A DNA stretch of 64,000 nt, from positions 1 through 64,000 of the forward strand of contig JAJCXO010000215.1 of the NCBI GenBank assembly GCA_029263395.1, written 5' to 3'. The notes below the pieces were generated by a model. The model worked only from the letters and a program-made list of their open reading frames with translations, did not search any database and was not told the origin of the DNA. Below, piece by piece: positions 42,312 through 52,157 of the stretch. The DNA comes from Acidobacteriota bacterium. Lineage in GTDB: Bacteria > Acidobacteriota > Thermoanaerobaculia > Multivoradales > J023. The translations under genes were made by a program, and so were the position numbers. Every line of letters begins with the position of its first letter. Positions within the stretch are counted from its first letter, which is position 1.

Positions 42312-45300
42312 ATGAGGAGAAGCAACAGAAGGATGACCCTTTGGGTCTGTTTGGCCGTCGGCTTGTTGCTCGCACCCCAGGTGCTGGCACAGGTACCGAC
42401 CGGCACCCTGAAAGGAGATGTGACGGATGAACAAGGCTCGGGCTTGCCCGGCGTCACGGTCACCGCCACATCCCCCAGTCTGCAGGGTCAACGTTCGACC
42501 GTCACGGGCAGCAACGGCACCTACAAAATTGCCTTTATGCCCCCGGGCGAATACAAGCTGACTTACGAGCTCGAAGGTTTTGCGACCAAGATCCGTACCC
42601 AAAAGATCTCGGCAGCGCAGATTTCGAGCTCGGACATCCAGATGCAGCTCGCCGAAGTGGTCGAAGAAATCATCGTCACCAGCAACGTTGACATCATTTC
42701 CGAAAGCAACACGCTAGCCACGACAACGACTCACTCGGAGCTCGAGTCGTTGCCGATCGCCCGCACCCCGTTGTCGGCTGTCAATCTCGCTCCTGGCGTC
42801 TCTGACACCGGCCCTAGTTCCGCACCGTCGATCTCGGGTTCCTTCTCATACGAGAACCTTTTCCTGATCAACGGTGTCGAGGTCAACGAGAACATCCGTG
42901 GCAGCTTCCTGCCGCTGTTCATCGAAGACGCTATTCAGGAAACGACAACTGCCACAGCAGGCGTTTCGGCCGAATACGGCCGTTTCACTGGCGGTGTGGT
43001 CAACGTGATCACAAAATCCGGTGGTAACGAGTTCTCCGGTTCTATCCGTGTCAACGTCGACAATGACGACTGGGTCTCAGACAAGACGGATCGCGTCTTC
43101 GACCCGACCTTCGAGCAAATCGACGACCGCAACGAGATTTATGAAGGTACCTTTGGCGGCCCGATCTGGCGTGACCGCATCTGGTTCTTCTTGGCGGGAC
43201 GTGATCGTACCGAGGCATCGCAAGACACGACAGTGTTCACCAACATCACCTATCCCACAGGTGACGACGAGCAACGCCTCGAAGCCAAGGCCACGATCGC
43301 GCTCACTCCGAGTCACAGTGTGATCGGCTCCTACCTGGAGATCGAACGGACTCGCGCGGGTGACACCTTTGGCAACGTCTTGGATCTGCGGAGTTTGAAC
43401 AACCGCACCGATCCTCAGGACATCAAGTCCGGTAACTACACCGGTATCTTGACCTCGAGTTTTTTCCTCGAAGCACAGTACTCCGAGCGGTTCTACGAAA
43501 TCGCCACGGGAGCTGGTGGTGTGCCGGATCTGATCGAAGGTACCCTGATGCGGCATCGCCCAACCGGTCGCCGCTTCTGGTCGCCGACGTTCTGCGGCGC
43601 ATGCGAGCCTGAGATTCGGAACAACGAGGACTATCTGGTCAAGGGTTCTTACTTCCTGACCACCGATGGTGCCGGTAGCCATGACTTTACGTTTGGCTAC
43701 GACAACTTCTCGGACATTCGTTTCTCGGTCAATCACCAGTCGGGTAGTGACTTCCAAGTTTGGGCCGATGACATCGTCGTCGATGGCTCCAACAACATCT
43801 TCCCGGTTTTCTCTGGTGGTGCAACCTGGGTCGTTTGGTGGCCGCCAGTCGGCCTCGACATCGCTCAGGAGACCGACTTCGAGACCCGTTCGTTCTACGC
43901 CAACGACAGTTGGCAGCTGAACGACAAGTGGAGCTTCAACATCGGTGTTCGTTATGACGAGAACAACGGTGTGGATTCGAGTGGTGCTCTCGTTTCGGAT
44001 GACAGCCAGATTAGTCCTCGCCTAGGTGTCTCCTACGACGTCAAGGGTGATGGCGATATCGTCATCAACGCAAGCTTCGGTACCTACGTGGCGGCCCTCG
44101 CCAACACGGGTAACGTCGCTGATGGTGCGTCCTCTGGTGGTGCTTTGGCTGGGTTCTTCTCAAACTACGCTGGCCCTCAGGTTAACACCGGCTGTGCAGC
44201 GAATCCCGCAAGCTGTGTCGGCACAGACGTCGCCCTTCAGACCTTGTTTGACTGGTACTTCGGGGATGGCGGCACCCAGGATGTCAACGACATCCTCAAC
44301 GGTGTGACGAGTCCACCCAACCTGTTCTACAGCTGTATCCCGGGCGCGACCAGCGTGATTCGGAACGGTCTCACTTCTCCATCCACCGAAGAGTTCACCT
44401 TGGGTGTAACGAAGCGGCTCGGCAGCAAAGGCTTGGTTCGTACCGACCTCGTCGTGCGCGAATGGGACGAGTTCTATTCCTCGCGGAATTCGGTTGGTGA
44501 CCAAGCGTTCGGTGCAGATGTCAGCGAGATCGGCAACTTCGGTGGTGGTTTGCTCGAGCGCGACTACATCGGCGTGCTTCTCTCGGCCCGCTATCGCTTC
44601 ACCGATCGCTTCACCCTGGCCGGTAACTACACCTGGTCCGAGAGTGAAGGCAACATCGATGGTGAAACGGGTGGCTCAGGTCCGGTTTCGGTTGACCCCA
44701 ACCAATACCCCGAGTACAAGGACCCGGCCTGGAATATCCCGGTCGGCCCGTTGTCGAATGATCAGACCCACAAGGCTCGTATCTGGGCCGTCTACGACAT
44801 CCTCGACAACGAGCGTCATAGCCTGAATGTCAGTGTTTTGGAGAACTTCTTCTCGGGTACTCCTTACAGTGCTGTAGGTAGCGTGGACTCGAGTCCGTTC
44901 GTTACCAACCCGGGTTATGCTCAGCCGCCTACTCAGGTCGGATACTTCTTCAGCAACCGCGGTGCATTCAAGACCGATGACGTCACTCGCACTGACGTCG
45001 CGCTGAACTACACGTTCCGCTTGAACCTGTGGGGCAAGTCGTTTGAGATCTTCGCTCAGCCGGAGATCATCAACCTCTTCGATGAGGACAGCGTAGATGG
45101 GCGTCGGGAGAACTTAGACATCTTCGACGCAACCGACGGCGGAACCAACTGCCCGTTGGCCCCAGGCGGTGTTTGCCAAACCTTCAACCCATTCACCACG
45201 ACTCCGGTCGAGGGTGTCCATTGGGCGAAAGGCGCAGACTTCGGCGAGGCGGACGAAGCGGATGATTTCCAGACCCCGAGAACGTTCCGGTTCTCGATCG

Positions 45301-45314
45301 GATTCCGCTTCTAG
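42312..45314 (+). CDS. TonB-dependent receptor with carboxypeptidase-regulatory-like domain
   Basis: 1000 aa. Signal peptide TLWVCLAVGLLLAPQVLA. A CarboxypepD_reg/Ig-like domain follows (GTLKGDVTDEQGSGLPGVTV to about residue 100), then a TonB-box-like EEIIVTSN and the plug domain with SGSFSYENLFLINGVEVNEN and EYGRFTGGVVNVITKSGGNE. A long beta-barrel ends in FRFSIGFRF, with the C-terminal Phe typical of outer-membrane proteins. This Oar-like receptor type is greatly expanded in Acidobacteria. It is predicted to import an oligomeric nutrient or bind surface ligands; the substrate is unknown. GGAG precedes the ATG. Two strong hairpins follow the stop, so it is probably a single-gene transcript. 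Confidence 0.93.
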   Translation: MRRSNRRMTLWVCLAVGLLLAPQVLAQVPTGTLKGDVTDEQGSGLPGVTVTATSPSLQGQRSTVTGSNGTYKIAFMPPGEYKLTYELEGFATKIRTQKISAAQISSSDIQMQLAEVVEEIIVTSNVDIISESNTLATTTTHSELESLPIARTPLSAVNLAPGVSDTGPSSAPSISGSFSYENLFLINGVEVNENIRGSFLPLFIEDAIQETTTATAGVSAEYGRFTGGVVNVITKSGGNEFSGSIRVNVDNDDWVSDKTDRVFDPTFEQIDDRNEIYEGTFGGPIWRDRIWFFLAGRDRTEASQDTTVFTNITYPTGDDEQRLEAKATIALTPSHSVIGSYLEIERTRAGDTFGNVLDLRSLNNRTDPQDIKSGNYTGILTSSFFLEAQYSERFYEIATGAGGVPDLIEGTLMRHRPTGRRFWSPTFCGACEPEIRNNEDYLVKGSYFLTTDGAGSHDFTFGYDNFSDIRFSVNHQSGSDFQVWADDIVVDGSNNIFPVFSGGATWVVWWPPVGLDIAQETDFETRSFYANDSWQLNDKWSFNIGVRYDENNGVDSSGALVSDDSQISPRLGVSYDVKGDGDIVINASFGTYVAALANTGNVADGASSGGALAGFFSNYAGPQVNTGCAANPASCVGTDVALQTLFDWYFGDGGTQDVNDILNGVTSPPNLFYSCIPGATSVIRNGLTSPSTEEFTLGVTKRLGSKGLVRTDLVVREWDEFYSSRNSVGDQAFGADVSEIGNFGGGLLERDYIGVLLSARYRFTDRFTLAGNYTWSESEGNIDGETGGSGPVSVDPNQYPEYKDPAWNIPVGPLSNDQTHKARIWAVYDILDNERHSLNVSVLENFFSGTPYSAVGSVDSSPFVTNPGYAQPPTQVGYFFSNRGAFKTDDVTRTDVALNYTFRLNLWGKSFEIFAQPEIINLFDEDSVDGRRENLDIFDATDGGTNCPLAPGGVCQTFNPFTTTPVEGVHWAKGADFGEADEADDFQTPRTFRFSIGFRF

Positions 45315-45332
45315 TCTGATCGCAGACATCAG

Positions 45333-45397
45333 AAGATAACCGGACTGTCCGGCTATCTTGTCAGAGTGAAACCCCGGTCCAGAGGACCGGGGTTTTC
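45333..45397 (+). terminator. Two consecutive hairpins including a strong intrinsic terminator
   Basis: First hairpin: AAGATA-A-CCGGAC (45333-45345) pairs with GTCCGG-C-TATCTT (45347-45359) around a single T, with one A/C mismatch. Second: AACCCCGGTCC (45370-45380) pairs perfectly with GGACCGGGGTT (45384-45394), loop AGA, followed by TTCTGTTTTC. The second is a textbook rho-independent terminator for the TonB receptor gene. Confidence 0.93.
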
Positions 45398-45611
45398 TGT
45401 TTTCAGGTGTCTCCGTAGCAGCTACGCTGACCTCCCTGGACCGATGGGACGAACTGCCGATGGAGCGTGTCGAGTTTGTTCGAGGGCATTAGGTCGCTTC
45501 TGTTACGCTGAACCGTACAATCGACACCGAGCGGCTATGTCTGGATCCGACCAGAGATCGCCAAGTTGACGCCGATAGTCTGTGGAGGACAGCTATGTCG
45601 AGGGCAACTTC

Positions 45612-47771
45612 GTGCAACTGAGTTTGGGATCCAATACACGCTTTCGAAGCACGCTTAGACTGACGAAGCTTTGTATAGTCCTCGCGTCCTTTTCGTCACT
45701 TGAGGGCAGTGCGCAGACCCTCGACAAAAGGGTAGAACCATCAGTGCCTGGAATGTTACGGGGAGTATCCAGCCCACTCACGGCGGCCCAGTCCCTAGAG
45801 ACGAGCAAGCTCGAGGGTGTCACCCAAGCTGCGTTGGCTTCCTATCTGACAATGGAGTCCGGGGGAGAATTCGCTATCGAGGCAATGGCTTTTCCTACGG
45901 TTACTTCTAGCGGCAAGACTGCTGTGGACATCATCTTGGAGATCGACGGACCCACAGTCCTCCAGGCTACTGCTCTCGACAAGAGCCTCATGGAAGTTTT
46001 TGTCATTGCTGTGGCCCAGGACAAGACCCCGGCTGGGCACTCAGCAGAAGTCTTCACTATAGATCCTGCCAAACAGGGCGAAAGCATCTGGCGAAGAGGG
46101 CTAAAATATACAACCCAACTAGACCTTTCTAGTGGCAGTTATTCGCTGCGAATAGTGCTTCGGAGCAGGCAAAACAAAGCCTCGGCCGTGCGAGACCTGA
46201 CTCTTACGGTTCCAGAGTTCGAGTCCCTCCGAGGTACCTACATCCAACCGCCTTTCCTTTCTCGACAGCGCCAAAGCATTGGCTGGCTACCGATTAGGGG
46301 AGCGGTCGAGAATTCGTCACAGGCGCGAGCACCGAGCGAACGCATCAGCCCATCGGCCCGCCCCGTTCTTGTTGCCGGCCGTAGAGCCAAAGGTCACTTG
46401 ATTGGATATCAGCTTCCCGCCAACAGCCTACAAGGGCGTATTCGGCTCTCGAAGCGGGGGGCTGATGTGACGGGCGCAGTGCTTGGGGTCGGTAAACGGC
46501 GTGATTACGACAGGGTAAATTTTGAAGCAGTTGCCTTTGGCTTCGACACACCCAAGGTTTCACCGGGTGATTATGAGCTACTCGTCGAGTTATCAAACGG
46601 CGTGGCCAGCTCAAAGATTCCAGTTGTTATTCTGCCAGAGGGTTCCCGAGACTCCGGATTGTTGTGGACAGATCTACGAAGTAGGCTGACTCCAGCCTTG
46701 CGCGGTATTGCGCACAGCGACCCAAGCCACGAAGGTGAATCCGAATCACTAGAGGATCCGAAGGCTATAGCAGATCAACAAAAGCGGGCCTTTGTTGGTG
46801 GGTACAAACAGGCTCTGGCTGGCATCGGTCCCAACCTCGTTGCTCAGATCCGACTACTCGATCTTGAGTCGAGAGTCTTGGTCGATGAATCTCTGGACAT
46901 GCTACAGGCAGCACAATTCGAGGTTGTTGAAAGTCTCGCAAAACGAGATGTTGAAAGCCTTCTCCCAGTGTTGATGCTTCACAGTGATATGTACCTGGTC
47001 TATCGAGACCGAAAGCTCTTCTCACTAGCTTCGAGTTCCCGCTCTATGGCTGAATATCTAGCAGATCTTTACGCCCACTATGGGAAATCGCAAGGCTCTC
47101 GGATTGTCGCCGCCCGAGCGCTGGCCAGTTTGGCTGGTTATCTCCAGGAGGTCAATCTCCCCTCGAATAGCCGCAGACTTTATCGACGATCCCTTGAGTA
47201 TGACGCACACAATGAAACGGCGCTTTTGGGATTGGCAACGAGTTTTGAGAGACACGCCGAGTATACGCAGGCGGTACACCTACTCGAAGAGTTGGTAACA
47301 GCACATCCCGACTCGGGAGAGGCGCTTCTGCGTCTCTCCATCAATCTGGACCGAATAGGCCTCGAGACACGAGCTGGAGAGTTGATCCATCGGCTCTTGG
47401 ATCTGGAAACAAGCGACTGGGTTCGGTCGGTCGCGTTCCAATATCTAGCTAGGCAGTTGATCCGAAAGAACAAGTATGAGGCCGCCGTCCAACTCTTGGA
47501 ACAGGCCTGCACAGAGGTCGAAGATCACCAAGAGCTCACATTCCTCTTAGCCCACGTATATGACCTTCAAAGACGGCCTTTGAAGGCTCTGGAGCTCATT
47601 CGGGACGTCTCACCAGAGAGTTTTCGAGGAGAATCGGCTCGCAAACACTACGACAGTTGGCCCAAGGAAGCCTTGGAAAGGATCCGCCGCGAACTGTCAG
47701 CTGCTGCTAGCGTTAGACATAGCCTGGTTGCTCGAACACTGCAGCCCATTGATCTTGGGGCTGGACAATGA
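45612..47771 (+). CDS. Secreted protein with C-terminal TPR repeats (unknown function)
   Basis: About 719 aa. I favour the GTG at 45612 (GAGGG eight bases upstream); an in-frame GTG at 45582 adds ten residues but has no such site. A signal-like segment KLCIVLASFSSLEGSAQ follows. The first 370 residues look like beta-rich extracellular domains, with SSGSYSLRIVLRSRQNKASA and VSPGDYELLVELSNGVASSK as repeated strand patterns. The last 200 residues are TPR-like (SLEYDAHNETALLGLATSFE, VAFQYLARQLIRKNKYEAAV). The family is not recognised. Its stop overlaps the start of the following VWA gene by ATGA. It is less GC-rich than the genes to the left. Confidence 0.82.
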   Translation: MQLSLGSNTRFRSTLRLTKLCIVLASFSSLEGSAQTLDKRVEPSVPGMLRGVSSPLTAAQSLETSKLEGVTQAALASYLTMESGGEFAIEAMAFPTVTSSGKTAVDIILEIDGPTVLQATALDKSLMEVFVIAVAQDKTPAGHSAEVFTIDPAKQGESIWRRGLKYTTQLDLSSGSYSLRIVLRSRQNKASAVRDLTLTVPEFESLRGTYIQPPFLSRQRQSIGWLPIRGAVENSSQARAPSERISPSARPVLVAGRRAKGHLIGYQLPANSLQGRIRLSKRGADVTGAVLGVGKRRDYDRVNFEAVAFGFDTPKVSPGDYELLVELSNGVASSKIPVVILPEGSRDSGLLWTDLRSRLTPALRGIAHSDPSHEGESESLEDPKAIADQQKRAFVGGYKQALAGIGPNLVAQIRLLDLESRVLVDESLDMLQAAQFEVVESLAKRDVESLLPVLMLHSDMYLVYRDRKLFSLASSSRSMAEYLADLYAHYGKSQGSRIVAARALASLAGYLQEVNLPSNSRRLYRRSLEYDAHNETALLGLATSFERHAEYTQAVHLLEELVTAHPDSGEALLRLSINLDRIGLETRAGELIHRLLDLETSDWVRSVAFQYLARQLIRKNKYEAAVQLLEQACTEVEDHQELTFLLAHVYDLQRRPLKALELIRDVSPESFRGESARKHYDSWPKEALERIRRELSAAASVRHSLVARTLQPIDLGAGQ

Positions 47772-48988
47772 GTCCTCTGACAAGAACTCGGAGATGCATG
47801 GCAACTGCGGGGGTATTGCTTCCGATTCTTATGCTAGTTCCTGCGTCAGGCACCTGTCAGACAGCCCCTCCGACCGGTACCGTGCTTGACGTGTCTCTGT
47901 CGAGCCCTTCTCCAGGTCAACCTCTTTTTGGTGAGATAGAGATTAGTGCGACTGCCTATCCCAAAGAGGCTGTTTCTAGTCTAGAGTTTTTTGTAGATGG
48001 CAAATCCGTCGGTTCCGTGAACTCGGCACCGTTTACTGTTCGGACAGACGTCGGGCAAGAGAATCTAGAACACCGCATCGTAGTGAAGGCTCGAGGTCTC
48101 TCAGGTAATGTCGTCGAAGCACTGCTGATTTCTCCATCTATTCGCGTTGATGAAGAGGTTGATGCTGAGTTACAACAACTATACGTTACGGTTTCGCGTG
48201 GTGGGCAACGTGTACTTGATCTCGGCAAGGAAGACTTCACCATCGTGGACGATGGTAATCGCGAACGCCTAGTGACATTCGCTCGCGGTGACGTCCGCTT
48301 GACCGCAGCTATCCTCATCGACTCCAGTGTCAGCATGAAAGGTGAGCGACTTCGATACGCTTTGGACGGAGCAACCTCTTTTGTCGACGGGATCAAGCCG
48401 ACAGACGACGCTTCGATCATTCTTTTTTCTGATCGGCTGCAACACCTCACTCCGTTCTCCAACGAATCGGCTTTCCTCACAGCAGGTCTTGAATCTGTCG
48501 CGGCTACCGGCGGCACCTCACTGAATGACCATCTTTACCTAGCCCTCAAGACCTTGGAGCACCAGCAGGGACGTCGAGTAATCCTTCTCTTGTCTGACGG
48601 AATCGATTCCCACAGTACTTTGCGCATGGCTGAAGTTGCTTGGTTGGCTCGGAGAAGCCGGGCCCTGATCTACTGGCTTTCAACGTTGCCTCGAAATGAA
48701 GCCAACAAGTCTCGGTCCTCAGCGTGGAAGAGTTCGATTACATATCGAGCCGAATACCAGAAACTGACACAGATGGTGCTGGAAACGGGTGGCCGGATCG
48801 TTACACTCGAGAAAATTGAAGACGCCGAGCTTGCATTTCGCGACATTCTGGCGGAACTTCGCGAACAGTATGTGTTGGGCTACTACCCAAAGGTCAGCAA
48901 GGGTGATGGCGAATGGCATCGCGTCAGCGTTCGTGTCCGTCAGAGCGGGCTTCATGTACGGACCAGGGGGGGCTATATTGACTACTGA
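47768..48988 (+). CDS. VWFA-related acidobacterial-type protein with intact MIDAS
   Basis: 406 aa. Signal peptide ATAGVLLPILMLVPASGTC (the Cys may be lipidated). An Ig/cadherin-like N-terminal domain includes VSSLEFFVDGKSVGSVNSAP. A VWFA-related domain (the TIGR03436 type common in Acidobacteria) then has the metal site DSSVSMKG (DxSxS), GGTSLNDHLYLALKTL and VILLLSDGIDS. The end REQYVLGYYPKVSKGDGEWH and RVRQSGLHVRTRGGYID is diagnostic for this family. It is predicted to be a secreted or periplasmic adhesion protein binding a partner through a metal ion. Coupled to the TPR protein upstream; the VWA paralogue 210 bp downstream follows on the same strand. Confidence 0.93.
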   Translation: MSPLTRTRRCMATAGVLLPILMLVPASGTCQTAPPTGTVLDVSLSSPSPGQPLFGEIEISATAYPKEAVSSLEFFVDGKSVGSVNSAPFTVRTDVGQENLEHRIVVKARGLSGNVVEALLISPSIRVDEEVDAELQQLYVTVSRGGQRVLDLGKEDFTIVDDGNRERLVTFARGDVRLTAAILIDSSVSMKGERLRYALDGATSFVDGIKPTDDASIILFSDRLQHLTPFSNESAFLTAGLESVAATGGTSLNDHLYLALKTLEHQQGRRVILLLSDGIDSHSTLRMAEVAWLARRSRALIYWLSTLPRNEANKSRSSAWKSSITYRAEYQKLTQMVLETGGRIVTLEKIEDAELAFRDILAELREQYVLGYYPKVSKGDGEWHRVSVRVRQSGLHVRTRGGYIDY

Positions 48989-49199
48989 GCGGCTGACTGT
49001 TGCTCCACCCACGGTGTTAGCAAGCTCGAAGGGCTGGCTAATGCCCTTACGCTGCATGGCTTCGTACTGTGACGACCCATCGTCTCTAACAGGCTACCTG
49101 GCCCCAGACTGTAGACCGCTGGCCCACCGAACACGATAGCATCTCAAGCAACGCGCCACAGGCGACGCGGCCAAGGCGATCCATGAAAAGAGGAAAGTC

Positions 49200-50969
49200 A
49201 TGAAAGTCTCTGCAAAGGCCTTTACGCTCGGAACGATGTGTCTAGCCGTCGTAGGCTCTACCTTCGCTCAGCCTGAATCCGATTCGATCTTCGTGGATCG
49301 GGTCGACGTGAACGTAGTCAACGTCGAGGTTTTTGTAACAGACGAAGACGGCCAACGAGTCACCGACCTATCTCCGGAGGAGTTTGAAGTATTCGAAGAC
49401 GGACGTGCAGTTGAGATTTCCAATTTCTACGCCGTTTCGCAGAAAGATCGTCTCCTGGCAGATCTAGATCGAGACCGCACGCTGCTTCGCTCGGAATCTG
49501 GGCATCGGTCGGGGCCGCTTGAACTGCCTCAGGATCAACAGCTGAACCTGCTGGTATACGTGGATCATTTTAACCTTCATCAGTCCAGCCAAAGCCGCGT
49601 GCTGGATGTGTTGGATTCTTTTCTCGAAGACCGACTGGCACAGGGCGACAACGTCATGCTTGTCGGTTTTAATAGGAAAATCAATATCGTCCAGAGTTTC
49701 ACCAAGGATCGCGGTGCCATCGCTGAAGGAATCCGGAGGCTCCGCAAAGCGGCAACTTATGGCCAACTTGATGATGCAGAGCGTTTCCGCGCAATGCGAT
49801 TGATGTTCCCAACACCTCAGACTTCATTTATTGGCAATTCAGCGCGTTTACCCGGAGACGACGAGTCATCCGCCTACCACGCTCTTAGATCCTACGTCCA
49901 GAAAGTCCGCAGCGATCTCCGTTACTCTACTGGAGCCTTGGAGAATATCGCACGCTCTCTCTCAGGCCTTCCTGGTCGTAAAGCAATCCTCTATGTTAGC
50001 GATGGTTTGCCAAAACGACCAGGTGAGACTCTGTACCAGCATTTTCAGAATATTTATGGAAGTTCACTTCCCGCTGCTGCAGGTCAATCCATCGACCCTA
50101 TGGTTGAGTCCCTCGCTGAGAACGAAACACACCTCATCAACGAAATCGTCCGGCAGGCGAATGCACACCAAGTTACGTTCTACACACTCCAAGCCAACGG
50201 GCCTGGGGGACGCACACTCTCAGCCGAGTTTACAGATCTGAGCGCCGACGGAGGCGGGCGAACAGCGCTAGATACGATGAGAGCACTGAATCTTCAAGAG
50301 CCGCTCATCGACATGGCGGAAGCTACTGGCGGCTCATCTATAGTCAACACATACAATTTCGGGGGAGCTCTAGCACAGGTAGCAGGCGATTTCGACAGCT
50401 TCTATTCGCTTGGATATCGGTCTCACCATGGCGGAGACGGAAAGTATCACAAGATTGAAGTCAGTTTGAAGCGTCCTGGCCTAAGAGTCCGGCACCGAAC
50501 CGGGTTCGTTGACAAACCTGAAATCGAGCGCGTTTCTGACCGAACCCTGTCCTCACTGATTCTAGATCTGGAAAAGAACCCTCTCGGCGTCAGCATCGAT
50601 TTCGGCAAGCCGCAGAAGAAAAATCCCGGAACGTTTCTCGTGTCCGTGTTGATCCGCATTCCCTTCCGGGAAATCACACTCCTGCCTAACGGAGAGGTCG
50701 AACAAGGTCAGCTCAGGATCTTTTTGGCGGTACAGGATGACGAGGGCGGCATCTCCAAGACCCACGAGTTTCCCTATCCGCTAACGGTTCCCAGAGATCA
50801 GGTAGCCGCAGCTCGGGACCGCGAGATTGGTTATTCAACTACCTTGAAGATCCGTAAGGGTGTTCCAAAGATAGCGGTTGGTGTCTGGGACGAACTCTCA
50901 GGAACCGAATCCTTCGTCCACAAGAGTCTACTTGTTGGCGCTTCCAACGAGGCAGATGCGGGATCTTAG
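49200..50969 (+). CDS. VWFA-related acidobacterial-type protein with degenerate MIDAS
   Basis: 589 aa. Signal peptide KAFTLGTMCLAVVGSTFA. The N-terminal motif VNVVNVEVFVTDEDGQRVTD and EEFEVFEDGRAVEISNF is the hallmark of TIGR03436 proteins. At the VWA metal site DxSxS is replaced (LLVYVDHFNLHQSSQSR), so metal-dependent adhesion may be lost or altered. ILYVSDGLPKRPGE and SFYSLGYRSHHGGDGKYHKI with RVRHRTGFVDK complete the domain. An extra C-terminal beta-rich domain of about 150 residues follows. The ATG has GAGGAA upstream. It is separated by 210 bp from the preceding VWA gene, in which I see no ORF or terminator. Confidence 0.93.
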   Translation: MKVSAKAFTLGTMCLAVVGSTFAQPESDSIFVDRVDVNVVNVEVFVTDEDGQRVTDLSPEEFEVFEDGRAVEISNFYAVSQKDRLLADLDRDRTLLRSESGHRSGPLELPQDQQLNLLVYVDHFNLHQSSQSRVLDVLDSFLEDRLAQGDNVMLVGFNRKINIVQSFTKDRGAIAEGIRRLRKAATYGQLDDAERFRAMRLMFPTPQTSFIGNSARLPGDDESSAYHALRSYVQKVRSDLRYSTGALENIARSLSGLPGRKAILYVSDGLPKRPGETLYQHFQNIYGSSLPAAAGQSIDPMVESLAENETHLINEIVRQANAHQVTFYTLQANGPGGRTLSAEFTDLSADGGGRTALDTMRALNLQEPLIDMAEATGGSSIVNTYNFGGALAQVAGDFDSFYSLGYRSHHGGDGKYHKIEVSLKRPGLRVRHRTGFVDKPEIERVSDRTLSSLILDLEKNPLGVSIDFGKPQKKNPGTFLVSVLIRIPFREITLLPNGEVEQGQLRIFLAVQDDEGGISKTHEFPYPLTVPRDQVAAARDREIGYSTTLKIRKGVPKIAVGVWDELSGTESFVHKSLLVGASNEADAGS

Positions 50970-51117
50970 CTCGCCAATCTCGAGCCTAGGGGCTTCGGCC
51001 GTTTAAGAGTAGCGACTAGTATTCCAGCGGCCGATGCAGACCCGGACAGATCTAGGTAATCTAGGAGGGACAACGATCCTATCTATCCTCTGAGCTGTTT
51101 GAGAATACAAGTTTATT

Positions 51118-52113
51118 CTAACGGTTCCGCTCAACTATCAGCTGAGAACTCGTTTCAGGCATATCATCATCCAACTCAAGATCTTTGAGTGCAAGGGAAT
51201 CTCCATGGCTACTCTCGTTCTCCTCATAAAGGACTGAACCTTCTCCGAGTCTTCTTATCCTTGCGTCAAGCACCTCAACCAATTTATCTCTTCTCTTCAG
51301 AATCATCGCTATTTGCCGAGGAGTTAAGTAAGGAGAAAGGTTCTGTGCTAGAGACTTTTTCTCCAGGTGGTGGATCCGCTGCCAGAGGTTTTTACTACAC
51401 CAAACTATTTTGTCGGCGTTCTCTATTGAAGAAGAATTTCTAAACGCACGTGTGTGGTCTATAAACCACAATTTACCACTCTGGTCAGTGAGCATATTGC
51501 CTTGGTTTCGGTCGAAATTGGATATTAGGACATCGAATATACGCATAGTTTGCTTGTCCCGAAGCCACTTCATTTGGTCGAGCAACGGTAGACCTTCAGC
51601 TCGACGCTCACTCTCAGTCTGTGCCCCTTCAATCCACAACTGTAGGGTTCCGATTTTACCTTTATATCTTCTCCGGACACATGGCGGTACGTTCTCTAAC
51701 CCAAGCAGCCTACTGAACTGATAGGCAGCACATTCAAAGATAAAGCTATCCTGGAAGTCGGAGACTATTCTCCCGTCCAGATACGCCCTCTTACTTCTAA
51801 TCTCAACAACTCGGAAGATTGCGTTCGCTTCGACATCACCTTGTCGCAGTGACATCTTAAGTGGTCGGTTAATCCCAGTAGTTAATTCTTTGATCGAGAC
51901 CACATCAGCCTCTGCAAGAAACGACAAGACATCCGCGTCTTCTACGAAAGGTAAATTTCCACCAGCAGCAGACTGCCACCCTCTGTTTCGGGTGGCGGTC
52001 TGCTGTTCCTCGCTATCAGCGCTGGCCTTTGGGCCCGGGATGAGCCCAAATACGCAAAGCAAGCTTAGAGACAGAATTCGAAGGTTAAACAGACTCATCC
52101 TTTTCAACACCAT
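51118..52113 (-). CDS. Secreted atypical kinase-like protein (PI3/4-kinase/FAM20-like fold)
   Basis: 331 aa. Hydrophobic N-terminus LRILSLSLLCVFGLIPGPKA reads as a signal peptide. The rest carries kinase-like landmarks: a glycine-containing strand with TTGINRPLKMSLRQGDVEAN, and helix C FECAAYQFSRLLGLENVPP with Glu127. The catalytic loop is ISNFDRNQGNML (D201, N203, N206) and the metal-binding motif WFIDHTRAF has D219. This order (E-AAY-LG-VP, then DRNxxN, then IDH) is seen in PI3/4-kinase-like and related atypical kinases. The usual ATP-binding Lys of the strand may be Arg101, so activity is uncertain. Neighbour on the same strand is the TPR protein 44 bp upstream (52158). Substrate unknown. 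Confidence 0.72.
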   Translation of the reverse strand: MVLKRMSLFNLRILSLSLLCVFGLIPGPKASADSEEQQTATRNRGWQSAAGGNLPFVEDADVLSFLAEADVVSIKELTTGINRPLKMSLRQGDVEANAIFRVVEIRSKRAYLDGRIVSDFQDSFIFECAAYQFSRLLGLENVPPCVRRRYKGKIGTLQLWIEGAQTESERRAEGLPLLDQMKWLRDKQTMRIFDVLISNFDRNQGNMLTDQSGKLWFIDHTRAFRNSSSIENADKIVWCSKNLWQRIHHLEKKSLAQNLSPYLTPRQIAMILKRRDKLVEVLDARIRRLGEGSVLYEENESSHGDSLALKDLELDDDMPETSSQLIVERNR

Positions 52114-52157
52114 CGTGACTCTCGATCGACGGCTCCTCGAATCAGCTTCTCGACGAC

